64,000 nucleotides of DNA from Telmatactis stephensoni. Taxonomy: Eukaryota; Cnidaria; Anthozoa; Actiniaria; Isophelliidae. Under the pieces are notes generated by a model that was given only the letters and a program-made list of their open reading frames with translations, did not search any database and was not told the DNA's origin. Location: the NCBI GenBank assembly GCA_029948255.1, contig JALIZF010001885.1:186001-250000 (forward strand), read 5' to 3'. Below are positions 1 to 10,070 of this stretch, piece after piece (the stretch's first letter is position 1; each line of letters begins with the position of its first letter). The translations under genes and the position numbers were made by a program.

Positions 1-209
1 AAAAATCGTCCAGCCACGCCCTTCTTAAAAGACTTCCGGTATCTTTTAGGGGTATTTTTTAAAATTTCCGACGAGCACACCCGATCCTTTTACAGTGGAG
101 TCCCCCCTCCCCCGGGCAAAAAGTAAATGAGCCAAAAGATGGTGATCGAAAGATAAATGATTCGCGAAAACATCAAACAACACAGATGGTTCTGAAACAC
201 CAATCCTAC

Positions 210-589
210 CTATTTTATCGGCAACCATATCAAAATATAACGAAATGTTAGAATCTGAGGTGTCGTTGATCTTGATAACCATGCATTTCACTGGAATTTT
301 ATACTTTCTCTCTTCCATGCTAACTACAAAACGTAAACAAAAATCCTTTAACACATAATTACGTAACAATATTTCCCATATATACTAGCTATTTACCATT
401 TATAATATCTGTTATTCCTTGTTCTTGTAATTGCTTTTCTTCCATTGCAATTCGCAAGCTTCCAAGAAACAAATTTTCTGTTATCTGGCTCATCTGGCTT
501 AGAGGACTATAATGGACGACGGTCCGTAATTCCTTCGCTCGATACATCTCCGGAGGCTGCTTAGAGCATAATTTCTTGAAGAAAGACAT
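210..589 (-). CDS. Atypical dual-specificity phosphatase, N-terminal two exons (partial)
   Basis: Two exons are visible on the minus strand. Exon 1 (589-397) encodes an N-terminus ending in QITENLFLGSLR and GITDIIN, the typical opening of atypical DUSP domains. Its donor is G|GTAAAT. Exon 2 (323-210) follows an acceptor TTTTGTAG, keeps the frame, and encodes the stretch DTSDSNISLYFDMVADKI, which matches the DUSP segment before the catalytic loop. It ends at a G|GTAGG donor. The HCxxGxxR catalytic exon would lie to the left of the window, so phosphatase activity cannot be verified. Family knowledge: these enzymes dephosphorylate Tyr and Ser/Thr, often on MAP kinases. The start is the first ATG of exon 1. 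Confidence 0.75.
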
Positions 590-1854
590 CAGAAGTCAAA
601 TCTTGGTAAAGATCTTTCTACATTTGATAAAATGAGACTCATCAACGGCAATGTCAAATTTGTTTGCGTAACCACCTGTGTATCGCAGGCTCAACATACA
701 AGGTTCTTTATCTTACCGGAAGTTAGAGGAAGTTAATGGTTACCACAGGTAACCCAGGTAGAGTACCAATAAAGACTTGAGAATGTTTGAAAAACTTTTG
801 TTCTATAAAACTGAAAACATTTCAATTTTGATTGGGGAGGCAATTAGTGTTAGTCTTGGGTTGAAGTGAATGTTTAGGTTGAATTCTAAGCTATGCTATC
901 CCCATTTCAGGCAACAACAAAGACTAGCGTGCAAGCAGAGATCATTTTCCTCTAATGCTGGGAGTACATCGCCAAGAAAAATTACCTCTACTGGACCATT
1001 TTCAGGGTGTAAAATTTGTGCTGCAATACTATCAAACTCATTTGGAACTGGTCTTAAGATAGCCTTAGGTCACAGATTAATTTTATCTAGGTTATAAACA
1101 GGTCGTAACTAAGGAGCAGATTTTGGAAACCATTTTTGCAACTTGTCGCTTACATGTATCATTCAGAGACCTTTGAACTTGTTTCTTCAATACAAAGTAC
1201 ATGGTTGAAGAAACAACTATAATAAAACCAACCAACAAGGAAAAGCTTTAGCTTATCACATGGCACACTATCTGCCATGCTGGATGTCAAATTAAAGTAT
1301 TAGGAGCCTCCACAACAGACCAACTTTTCTTTGCTACAGTGTACATTTGCAATCCTGGAGCTGGTTGTTCAAAAGATGATTGCCCTTAAGTAAACCCAGG
1401 AGTAAATCTAAAGGATTGACTCTAGTTGTCCTTCAACCAACCATGCCCTGAATGGAGTGCAAATAAATAAATATTTTAATTGACACTCCCCTGAAGGGGC
1501 TTTTCAGTGACAATCACTCCACACTCACTACCACTACATTTGATATATTCTACATACAGCACTCAACTCACTGTTGATTTTTGCCGAGGGAGGAAAAACT
1601 GAAGAACCCAGAGGAAAAAACCTTGTGGCAAGGGAGATAGTAACAGCAAGAGTACTAATTAAACAATGGAAAACAAAGGATTTTGTACTATTTAGTACTA
1701 TCAAGTTACTAAGTTTAACTGTTTAGTGTTCATGCTCTAAGATTTTAAATATGAAAGATGCAATAGGCCATTTCAAAAGTCCCTTCCCTCCAAAAGACTA
1801 TGCAAGACATTTTCTATCTCAGAATTATTTTTTATTATACAGAAAGACACCAGT
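590..1854. other. Intergenic, no supportable gene
   Basis: Only short reading frames without domain features. A hairpin-forming sequence near 737-765 (GGTTACC-ACA-GGTAACCC) resembles a motif seen again near 32339, 51953 and 57230. Confidence 0.5.
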
Positions 1855-4504
1855 TTACTCGTTTTCTTCACTACGTAGCCGAGCACTGCTGTTAGTGACC
1901 TTAATTGCAAGTTGTTGTGCTCGTTCAACTATCTCTTTGCGTTTCCTGCTGGAGACGTTGTGGGCAATTTCACAAGCATAGCTACGGTTTAACATCATCA
2001 TGACTTCAAGTTCCTGAAAAAAGAAATTCAAGTTTAGTACTGTCATTATAGCAACATTACATGATTGCAAACTCATGTAAGTTTAAAATGGAATGAAAAA
2101 TGGTGTGACAACATCATTGCTGTGATGTATTGAGAAGTTTTTGAATGAGTGTGATTAGACCATGCTGTGCTGGGACTGTGTCAGTGCCATAATGTTTATG
2201 AAAACATTTGAAATTCCTGCTGTTACCATTCAGTTCCCTGCTTGCAGAGTCTTTCTCAGTTATGGTCCTGTAATGAAAATTGAGAGACTCTGCCGATCTA
2301 AGCCGTTTTCTTTGATACACCGCCGTCCACAACCGTGGACGAAGCAAACCGGTTCGAAACCGGTTTTAACTGGAAAAGGCTCTGTTGTGATTGGACAGTA
2401 AAGTTGCAGTATGTTCGTAAGAAAAGTCTTGCTGTCACGCAAGGTTCAACCGTCTTGAAACTTCAACATTTGTGGACGAAATCGACTAAAGACATACATT
2501 TTCAGTTTTATCGAAAATACAAGATCAAAATTTGGAACCATTTACAATGTTTTGTAGGAAATCTGAGAAATGCAGAGCAGAAGTGACCCGAGGTCAATTA
2601 GCTGTTGTTTATTCATGCTTTCAGGGAACGTTTTTGCCTGAAATATGTCATGTTTCTTTCGAATTTCATAAAAATTGCCAGCCATTTAATATCCTTTATA
2701 GTTTTTCCCTAGATTTATTGAATATCTGCGGAAAATAAATGCTCTGGGAATAACTGAAATGTGTTGATTGATGCAAAAGTCTAAATATTCACGTGCGTTG
2801 CTAAGTTACCGGAGCGCATGCTCAACAAAGAAAACGGCTTAGATCGGCAGAGTCTCTCATTTTCATTGCAGGACCGTAACGAGAGAGACTCCGCTAGCAG
2901 GGAAACCATTCAGTAAACTGCTCTATAAAGATATTGAAATTTCTATCACAAAATTAATGTGTCTGGTTGAGACTGTCAATTTCAATTGCAAAAAATGTGT
3001 TGCTTTATCAATGGCAGATACAATTCAGTGAACATTAAGAAAGAGGTTCTCTTTGATCTGTGTTGAAACTGCAGTTACTCTACCTTCTCTTATCATCAAC
3101 ATTCTCATTACTTATCCATGGTTCAAATTTAAACTCAAGGTGTTAGTTGTAGAATGTGATTCTTTTAGAGAGAAGGACAAAAAGAATGATACCATGTGTT
3201 GCATCAGTAAATGAACCCAATATAACTAAAGTTAAACTAACCAGAACAGACAGTTGCATGTATGATTGCTATCAAAGGCAGAAGATGTCTGCCTGTTGAC
3301 ACTAACTAAAAAGAACTCTGACAATAACTCTAAATTTCTAACAGGCAATACAAATGCAACCACAGGCAGACTGAGGTAAGTTAAGTTGACATGCATCAAT
3401 ATGTGCATTCACTGCAGTGCCTGTCAGTGCCTTAACTGTACCACAGTAGGTGCACAAATAAAGCTCTGCTAATGAGCACCAAATAGTTACTGAGTTTGTG
3501 TATGACTTCTGCTTGTGCTCACATGTATGTCACAAGCATGAATCAGGCTAAGGCACAAGCACCATAATTTATACAGACTCAGTAATGTACTTGCTTATAA
3601 GCAGTGTCTTGTCTTTTGCACTAGTAACATAAGCATAAGCACAAGCAACATACACAGACTCAGTAATGTACTGCTCATAAGCAGTGCCTGTCTTTTCACT
3701 AGTGACATAAGTATAAGCACAAGCAACATACACAGACTCAGTAATGTACTGCTCATAAGCAGTGCTTTGTCTTTTCACTAGTGACATAAGCATATAAGCA
3801 CAAGCAACATACACAGACTCAGTAATGTACTGCTCATTAAGCAGTGCTTGTCTTTTCACTAGTGACATAAGCATATAAGCACAAGCAACATACAGACTCA
3901 GTATAGTGTATTTTTTCAATGGCAGTACCTAAGCCTGTTTACATTGTTCATTTCAATTAATGTGCATACATCACCAAATGTAAACATAGCTTGGTGATTT
4001 TGGAAGGATTTAGTACCTTAACATTGTGTACAACAAATTTCTTGAATCCATCAGGCATGAGATGTCTGGTCTTACGGTTACTTCCATAACCAATACTTGG
4101 CATCAAATATTGACCCTTGAATCGACGACGTACTCTGTTGTCTATTCCCTTGGGTTTACGCCAGCTTTCCTGTTGATAACAGCAATATATTAAGAATTGT
4201 CTAATTCAAATGAACACTGTAGATATCATTAACATGAACATCACACTAAAATGACTTATGAAACTGTAATGCTTATATTACAAGGGACTGTATGTTACAA
4301 TAACACACAATCCACTAAGTGTAATCAACTTGTCTTACGATAATGCTTTATTACCAATAATTTCTAATAATAATTTAATAAATTTGCAAAGCACTAGACA
4401 GAAATCATATTTACCCCGACTCTCTTGTATCTGTCAGACTGATGTCTAATAAACCTCTTTCGTCTTTTCTTGACGATCCTCGGTTTATTTACTGGCATAA
4501 CCAT
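1855..4504 (-). CDS. RPL32: Ribosomal protein L32 (eL32)
   Basis: Component of the large ribosomal subunit. Three coding exons are visible: 4504-4415 (30 codons, start ATG at 4504), 4169-4017 (51 codons) and 2013-1855 (52 codons plus stop), giving 133 residues, close to the usual 135. Hallmarks in order are [62 protein letters not shown] and ARLRSEENE. Splice sites are GT-AG (donor GGG|GTAAAT, acceptors ATCAACAG and a CAG at 2014-2016). All exons are undamaged. The 5' untranslated exon is upstream of 4510, and I could not place it. The introns carry two related H/ACA-type RNA candidates and a foldback transposon, listed separately. Confidence 0.95.
2234..2904. mobile_element. Foldback MITE with 9-bp target duplication (Mutator-like)
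   Basis: The segment starts TTCCCTGCTTGC and ends GCTAGCAGGGAA. About 80 bp at each end are inverted copies of each other, including the conserved GACTCTGCCGATCTAAGCC core. Both sides are flanked by the identical 9-mer ACCATTCAG (2225-2233 and 2905-2913). Long terminal inverted repeats plus a 9-bp duplication are typical of Mutator-like elements, so that assignment is an inference. It encodes nothing and sits in the last intron of RPL32. Confidence 0.75.
2995..3176 (-). ncRNA. H/ACA-type snoRNA candidate A in RPL32 intron
   Basis: On the minus strand a first hairpin is closed by CCTTCTC/GAGAAGG (3176-3083). A hinge with an ANANNA box (AGAGTA) follows, then a second hairpin closed by TGC/GCA and an ACA trinucleotide (3000-2998) exactly three bases from the end (CAT). 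A diverged copy with the same layout lies in the upstream intron at 5095-4917. Intronic placement in a ribosomal protein gene, and conservation of the stems and boxes while the loops differ, support a box H/ACA guide RNA for pseudouridylation. The length (about 180 nt) is on the long side, and the target is unknown. Confidence 0.6.
3570..3910. repeat. About 80-bp tandem minisatellite, roughly 4 copies
   Basis: CAGACTCAGTAATGTACT recurs at 3574, 3655, 3733 and 3814, with a final truncated start at 3893, so the period is 78-81 bp. It lies in the last RPL32 intron. The open frame across it on the minus strand is an artefact of repetition. Confidence 0.85.
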
Positions 4505-4916
4505 TTTGGCTGCAGCAAAATCAATAATCAGTACATTGTCAGTTTGGAACATACATATAAACACAATACAGTTGTTGCAAATGTCCTGCCATGCCATTAT
4601 GAACCATCAACAGGAAATATTTTTTGAACAATTATATAATGGATACATATTCTGAACTAAGACATTCTTGCAAGCAATCAGCTCTTTCAATGTGCTCAAA
4701 GTCACAAATCATCAGCTTCATTAATAATTTTATAAGTCCTACATTCTTGAAATCCAAAGAGAAGTTCACACAAAGATGCACACAACATAAAATACATTAT
4801 TTTTTGAAAAACGTTATGTGAATTTCACAGATGATTAAGCTTACATATGAATCATTTTACGGAAAACTTTATAATATAAAGAAACATACATGTACAGTAA
4901 TACTACATGTAGTTTT

Positions 4917-5095
4917 GAATGTTGCAGCTTCTATTGAGATTCAAAACATTGAACATTAAAAAAGAGGTCCTCTTTGATCTCACCCACTGAAACTGCATTT
5001 ATCTCCTTCTCTTGACGGCCAACATTCTCATTACTTGTCCACAGTTATGAATAACTGAGGCCTCAGTTGTAGAATGTGGTGCTTTTTTGAGAAGG
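4917..5095 (-). ncRNA. H/ACA-type snoRNA candidate B upstream of RPL32 coding exons
   Basis: Paralog of the candidate at 2995-3176. Its 5' hairpin is closed by CCTTCTC/GAGAAGG, the hinge AGATAA fits ANANNA, the 3' hairpin is closed by TGCAG/CTGCA, and ACA (4922-4920) is followed by three bases (TTC). Shared inner blocks include ACATTCTACAACT, AAGTAATGAGAATGTTG and GATCAAAGAG. It most likely lies in RPL32 intron 1, between an unseen 5' untranslated exon and the first coding exon. The predicted guide pockets and targets were not derived. Confidence 0.6.
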
Positions 5096-5430
5096 GACAC
5101 GATATGATATGAACTCATTACGATATTTATACGGTAGGTAAATACTGCCGTTTGTAACACTTCCCAGTTCGAGGTCGTAGAAAATACTTCAAGGTACGAT
5201 AGTTCGTAGAGTAATTTTTAAAGTAAACGCCAAATTACTACAAAAATTAGACCTATGAAAGACAACAAGTTGACAAACATCAACTTCCAAAGAATTCTCG
5301 AACATGAATTTTATGTCCAAAATTATTCAATTTCTCAGAGACGAACCACTAAAATATTGTCGCCATTACATGAAATGGTATTAAATCTGTTTATTCACGA
5401 ATTTTAAGTTCATGATGGCATATAAATAGG

Positions 5431-5682
5431 TTGTTATTATCAGGATTGCAAGACCAACCTGATATTCTTGGAACGACAGCCGAAGAAAATGGCGAAGAGG
5501 CCTTGAAATCCCTCGCGCTGCATGATGGGAAGTTTGAAAAACGAGAGAGAAAGCTGGGTTCTAGTTCAATACACAGGAAGCCCAAAAACGACATGCTTAA
5601 TAAATGCACCAAATATCTAAAACTTGTAAAAAAGGGAAAAGGAAAAAGAAAAAAAAGGGGAAAAAAGGGAACAATACCATAA
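5431..5682 (+). CDS. Possible coding exon with basic C-terminus (unrecognised)
   Basis: An open stretch follows a possible acceptor (TTATTATCAG) and encodes an acidic then strongly lysine-rich tail (KKGKGKRKKRGKKG) ending in a stop. It resembles the end of a nucleolar-type protein, but I recognise no family and no upstream exon on this strand. It lies between the divergent RPL32 and F-box genes, so it may instead be untranslated or promoter sequence. Confidence 0.25.
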   Translation: MLLSGLQDQPDILGTTAEENGEEALKSLALHDGKFEKRERKLGSSSIHRKPKNDMLNKCTKYLKLVKKGKGKRKKRGKKGTIP

Positions 5683-5828
5683 CTCAAGAATTAATACATC
5701 CGTGTTTGTATACCTTCTAAATTTGCGCGCGCTTACATGGCCCTCGCGCTGACCGACGACACAATCGCATCAATCGTAGCAAAAAATGTTATAATAATAA
5801 TATTGCCGAGATCATACACGGCATAATA

Positions 5829-8149
5829 ATGGAATGCATACCGGAGGTACTTTTATTGCGGGTCTTTTCTACCCTTGATTTTGACAGCCTACGTCGCGTT
5901 GCCATGGTGAACAAACAATGGAATAGGATTGCCTACGACTCGTCTTTATGGGGCATGACCACTTTATGTGGACTATACATCGGCGAAGAGGACTTTCACT
6001 CGTTTGTCAACAGGATTTCTGAGTCTGTTGTCTGCTTGGATCTTCGTTCCTGTACCGGTGTGTCTACAGAAGTTCTACAGAACATTGTGAACAAATGCTA
6101 CCGGCTAAGGACACTAAGGTATCAGGACCTCCATATAATGTTGACCCTGTTATAACGAACTAGTCGAACATCAACTAACGACCATGTCTCTATAACGGCC
6201 ACCTCGACCTCTCTACAACGGCCGTCCCTTCCATTGATCAAATCCAAACTAGCCTCTGTACGTATGCACCGGCGCCGGTCGATGTCACCTCTCCAAAATC
6301 AGCACTATAATTATTCTCACTCCAAGGCGGCTGCTGTTGCATCCTCGGGGACCCAGGGCGAAAGGGGAGGGGGAGGGGGAGGGGACCGGAAGGGCGTTGC
6401 TGTTGCGAGGTCCAACTGCATTTTCTTCGTACTTACATATTTCATTAAGAGTTCTTTCTTATATATTTTGTTTGTTTGTTTTGATTTCAGTGCTTTGTTT
6501 TGTTTTGCTTATTATTTTTGAAGCAAGGTCATGTACATGAGTTGCCACGTTTTTGGGTTGGAATTTAATAATAATAATAATAATAATGACTTTATTTAAA
6601 AACTGCATAAAATGGATCAGGTTGAACCAAAGGAACAACCTGGTATAAAGCCGGACAGATACCATTCATACATATTTTTTTCAGATTTCATCCCCTTTTT
6701 GATTTATTATTTTAAATCCATTTGAGTGTTGTTTTTACTCCGACAAAGGGCCTAGACTCGAAACCTTAGTAATGCAAGTACTCTAGCATCTTTTTATACG
6801 GTGTTACAGAGTTTCCATTCATTGGCTTATAGTATGCAGCCCAAATTATTAGTAAACTCGTTAGTTTTCCAGCAGTTTAAAATTATATACTAAACATCCA
6901 AAACTTGATGGTACATGAAATGGAAATGGGATCGAGCTCCGCGCGCCGCGCCTTCAACATCCTTCGCAATTTTAAAACGAAACATTTGTAATGCACTTCA
7001 TAACAAATATTATCCGTCTTCCTTACAGTTTACAAGGATGTCAATTTGCAAACAACTCTGGGCCGATCACTACTATTCTCCCTTCATCCTCACTGAGCAT
7101 CAAGAATCTCGACTTACGATTCGTTCACGGTGACGCGTCAAAGATATTCAGTAGAGCGCTACCACGCATGCGTCAACTAGAGGTGCTTGGACTCGACAAC
7201 ATCCCATCATGCTATTCGTCTATGTTCCAGTTTCTGCGCAACCTTAGAGTGTTTTACTGTCAAAATTGCGCATCCATCACCGATGATGACTTAGAGGGTA
7301 TAGGATTACATTGCAATGAACTCGAGACCCTCAATCTATCTGGTTGTGCATATATTAACGGACAATTTCTTCCTGGTTTGATGCGTGGTTGTCAAAAATT
7401 GAAAACTCTTCTTCTAAGCTGTACTAGAATACGAAATCAATTTATTAGGGAAACTAATTGGTCGGATGCCATGGTTACGGAGCTGGATATTTCATATTGT
7501 TATGGCATCAGCGAGGAAGGCCTTTTGTTTCTCCTCTCTGGTCTCTCGCGTCTCAATTATTTACAGATTTCATTCTGCGGCTGGGGACGAGCGCTTAGTG
7601 ACTGACGTTGTAAATGTCATGGCAACCAGAATAAACACGAGCCTTGAGACACTGGATATTCATAGCAGTTTCAACCTATCTGGGCATGCGCTGTGTAGAC
7701 TTCTTGACAAGTGCCCTAATATGACGACTCTTTGTGTTGGCAGCGCAATTAATTCGGACGCCGAGCTGGAATCCGCCTTGCAATGTCTTCCAAAGCTAAA
7801 GAACTTTTTTATAACGAAACAGTCGACTATAAAGACAGAGACAGTCTTCAATCTGATTGCCAAGCACTGCAAGGACATCGAGATCCTCGCTTTATACAAT
7901 TTTTACGCCATAAATCGTGGAAAAGTTGAAGAAAGCCTAAAGAACATGGTGCGTAGTTGTAAGAAATTAAAAACACTTTGTATACGTGGAACTAACGTTC
8001 CGTTACGAACTGAACTTGCAGCCTTGGCAGCACTGACTAAGGTTGTGTCTGGAAGAAGAGACATCAACATTTGTAAAACTCCTCATATGTTGCTCTCTGG
8101 GCCGAAAAATAGCTTGGATAACGTCATTAAAAGGGAATTTAAAACTTAG
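5829..8149 (+). CDS. F-box/leucine-rich repeat protein, one frame break
   Basis: Exon 1 (5829-6118) starts with an F-box (IPEVLLLRVFSTLDFDSLRRVAMVNKQW is the domain region) and ends at a donor AAG|GTATCA. Exon 2 begins at 7029 after CTTACAG and continues in phase with leucine-rich repeats (for example LETLNLSGC, VTELDISYC, LNYLQISFCGW). Around 7590-7606 the frame shifts by one base, and the rest of the LRR region (to the stop at 8147-8149) is in another frame. Family role: the F-box binds Skp1 in an SCF ubiquitin ligase, and the LRRs recruit substrate. The intron (6119-7028) holds a G-rich run and an (AAT)n microsatellite near 6565-6587. The break could be a sequence error or real damage. Confidence 0.8.
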
Positions 8150-9300
8150 AAATCAAGCTACATTTGTTTACAATTGATATAAAGCGAATGCCGCGTTTTT
8201 TCTTACTCTTTTCCATGCTACGCGCTACATCATATATCCCCATGCTTTCGTCCACTCTGAAACACATACCCCTTTCGAGCACAGCCTCCCCAGTTGCAAA
8301 GCAGACCCAAAGCCGGTAGAGAATACCCGTCGCCATTCCTACCAGGTAAAACTGTATATGTGGCCCCCGTAAGAGTGCAACTATAGAGATAGTGATAAGT
8401 TAATTGCGCGAGACAAATTATAAGTTAGCGTGGCTAAAGGGATTTGTGCGCGGCCTTCTTTGCGAGGAATTCACGATTCGACTCATTCTATTCCAATCCT
8501 GCTTCCATCCAGTCGCGTTTAGCACTGAATAGCGCATTGGTAGAAGGATATGTAGAAGGCGCATCGGTCTTCTCTTTCTTAAAAGAAGAGTATATCTTGG
8601 ACGCCATATACTATCCTGCTTCTCGAATTACGCGTTATTCATCGGTCCAGTTTATTATAGAAAGCTAACAGCAACGCATGCGCATGTGTGTGCGAAGGAA
8701 GATGGCGGATATTTTTTGAGCTCTCAGTTTTCTCTTCGCCATCTTCTCAAATTGATATTTCTTAAAACTGGATCGAAGCCCGCTGCTTAGCTCGTGTAAG
8801 CTCTTATGATTATCCTAAGCAGTGGTACTCTCAGTCGTCCTCTCTCTCTTGAAAGAACTCATTGATATGAACTGTCAAGATCTTGTACATTAACCTTTAA
8901 TTTTTCAAGTGTAAGTTGGTAAGTATGCGACTTAGCTTGCAAAACTAGAAGTTCGTATTTCGATCCTAGCTACCTCGCACACTTGTTCGGACTTCAGACT
9001 TAATTCGAATCAGCTCTCTAGCTCGTTTAGTCTTAATGATTATTCTAAGCAGTGGTTCTCAATATGATTTTATTTGATTTCTTTATATATCTAATTTGTT
9101 AACACGTAGAATAAAGTTGTTTGTTGGTGTTGTTGTTGTTGACGTTGTTGTTGCATTGTTCAGTGTTCTCTTATCTAAAGGCCCGCACATACGATGTACT
9201 GAACTTTTTTTTAACTGCGCACACAGTTGCACCGTGTGTCTACCCCTGAAATAGTTGCGCACAGCAGTTGCTTATTTAGGATCGAGTTCTACTTTTGCAA
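8150..9300. promoter_or_regulatory. Intergenic; candidate TATA-less promoter near 8670-8720
   Basis: GCATGCGCATGTG (NRF1-like) at about 8676 and AAGATGGCGG (YY1-like) at 8699-8708 sit close together, a common layout of TATA-less metazoan promoters. No first exon could be confirmed downstream. The rest of the interval shows no gene. Confidence 0.3.
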
Positions 9301-9310
9301 ATTTTTCTGG

Positions 9311-9760
9311 GCGCAACATTACAGGGGTGGACACGGTACGGTGTAACTGTGTTACGCGCAACATTTCAGGCGGGATAGACCACGGTACTTGCGCAACATT
9401 GCAGGGATGGACACGGTGTAACTGTGTTGCGCGCAACATTGCAGGGATGGACACGGTGTAACTGTTGCGCGCAACATTGCAGGGATGGACACGGTGTAAC
9501 TGTGTTGCGCGCAACATTGCAGGGATGGACACGGTGTAACTGTGTTGCGCGCAACATTGCAGGGATGGACACGGTGTAACTGTGTTGCGCGCAACATTGC
9601 AGGGATGGACATGGTGTAACTGTGTTGCGCGCAACATTGCAGGGATGGACATGGTGTAACTGTGTTGCGCGCAACATTGCAGGGATGGACACGGTGTAAC
9701 TGTGTTGCGCGCAACATTGCAGGGATGGACACACGGAGTAACTGTGTTGCGTGCAATGTT
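9311..9760. repeat. 40-bp tandem repeat array
   Basis: The unit GCGCAACATTGCAGGGATGG plus ACACGGTGTAACTGTGTTGC recurs at 9431, 9469, 9509, 9549, 9589, 9629, 9669 and 9709, with diverged copies from 9311. Open frames across it are repeat artefacts. Confidence 0.9.
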
Positions 9761-10070
9761 GCAGAAAAAGTTTGCTAGCTACGTCTGTCCGGGCCTCTAA
9801 GACGTGAAATAGTGGTCGACTTTCTATAAAAGTTTTCGGGCCATGTTTTTTAGTCGATATAAATGAAAGTGGTTGGCTAGTTTGTGCGCAACATTGCAGG
9901 GATGGACACACGGAGTAAGTGTGTTGCGTGCAATGTTGCAGAAAAAGTTTGCTACGTCTATCCGGGCATCTAAGACGTGAAATTGTAGTAGACTTTCTAT
10001 AAAAGTCTTCGGGCCATGTTTTTTTAGTCGATATGAATGAAAGTGGTCGGCTAGCTTGTGCTCAAGCATG
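9721..10070. repeat. Two tandem copies of a 177-bp unit
   Basis: The unit starting AGGGATGGACACACGGAGTAA at 9721 recurs at 9898. Shared blocks include TGCAATGTTGCAGAAAAAGT and TCTAAGACGTGAAAT. The first bases belong to the 40-bp family, so the larger unit incorporates the smaller one. Confidence 0.85.

Noticed and set aside
3569..3919. 116-residue repetitive protein
   Set aside because: Minisatellite translation within an RPL32 intron.
9272..9911. Cys/Pro-rich repetitive proteins
   Set aside because: They are translations of the 40-bp tandem repeat, open in several frames at once.
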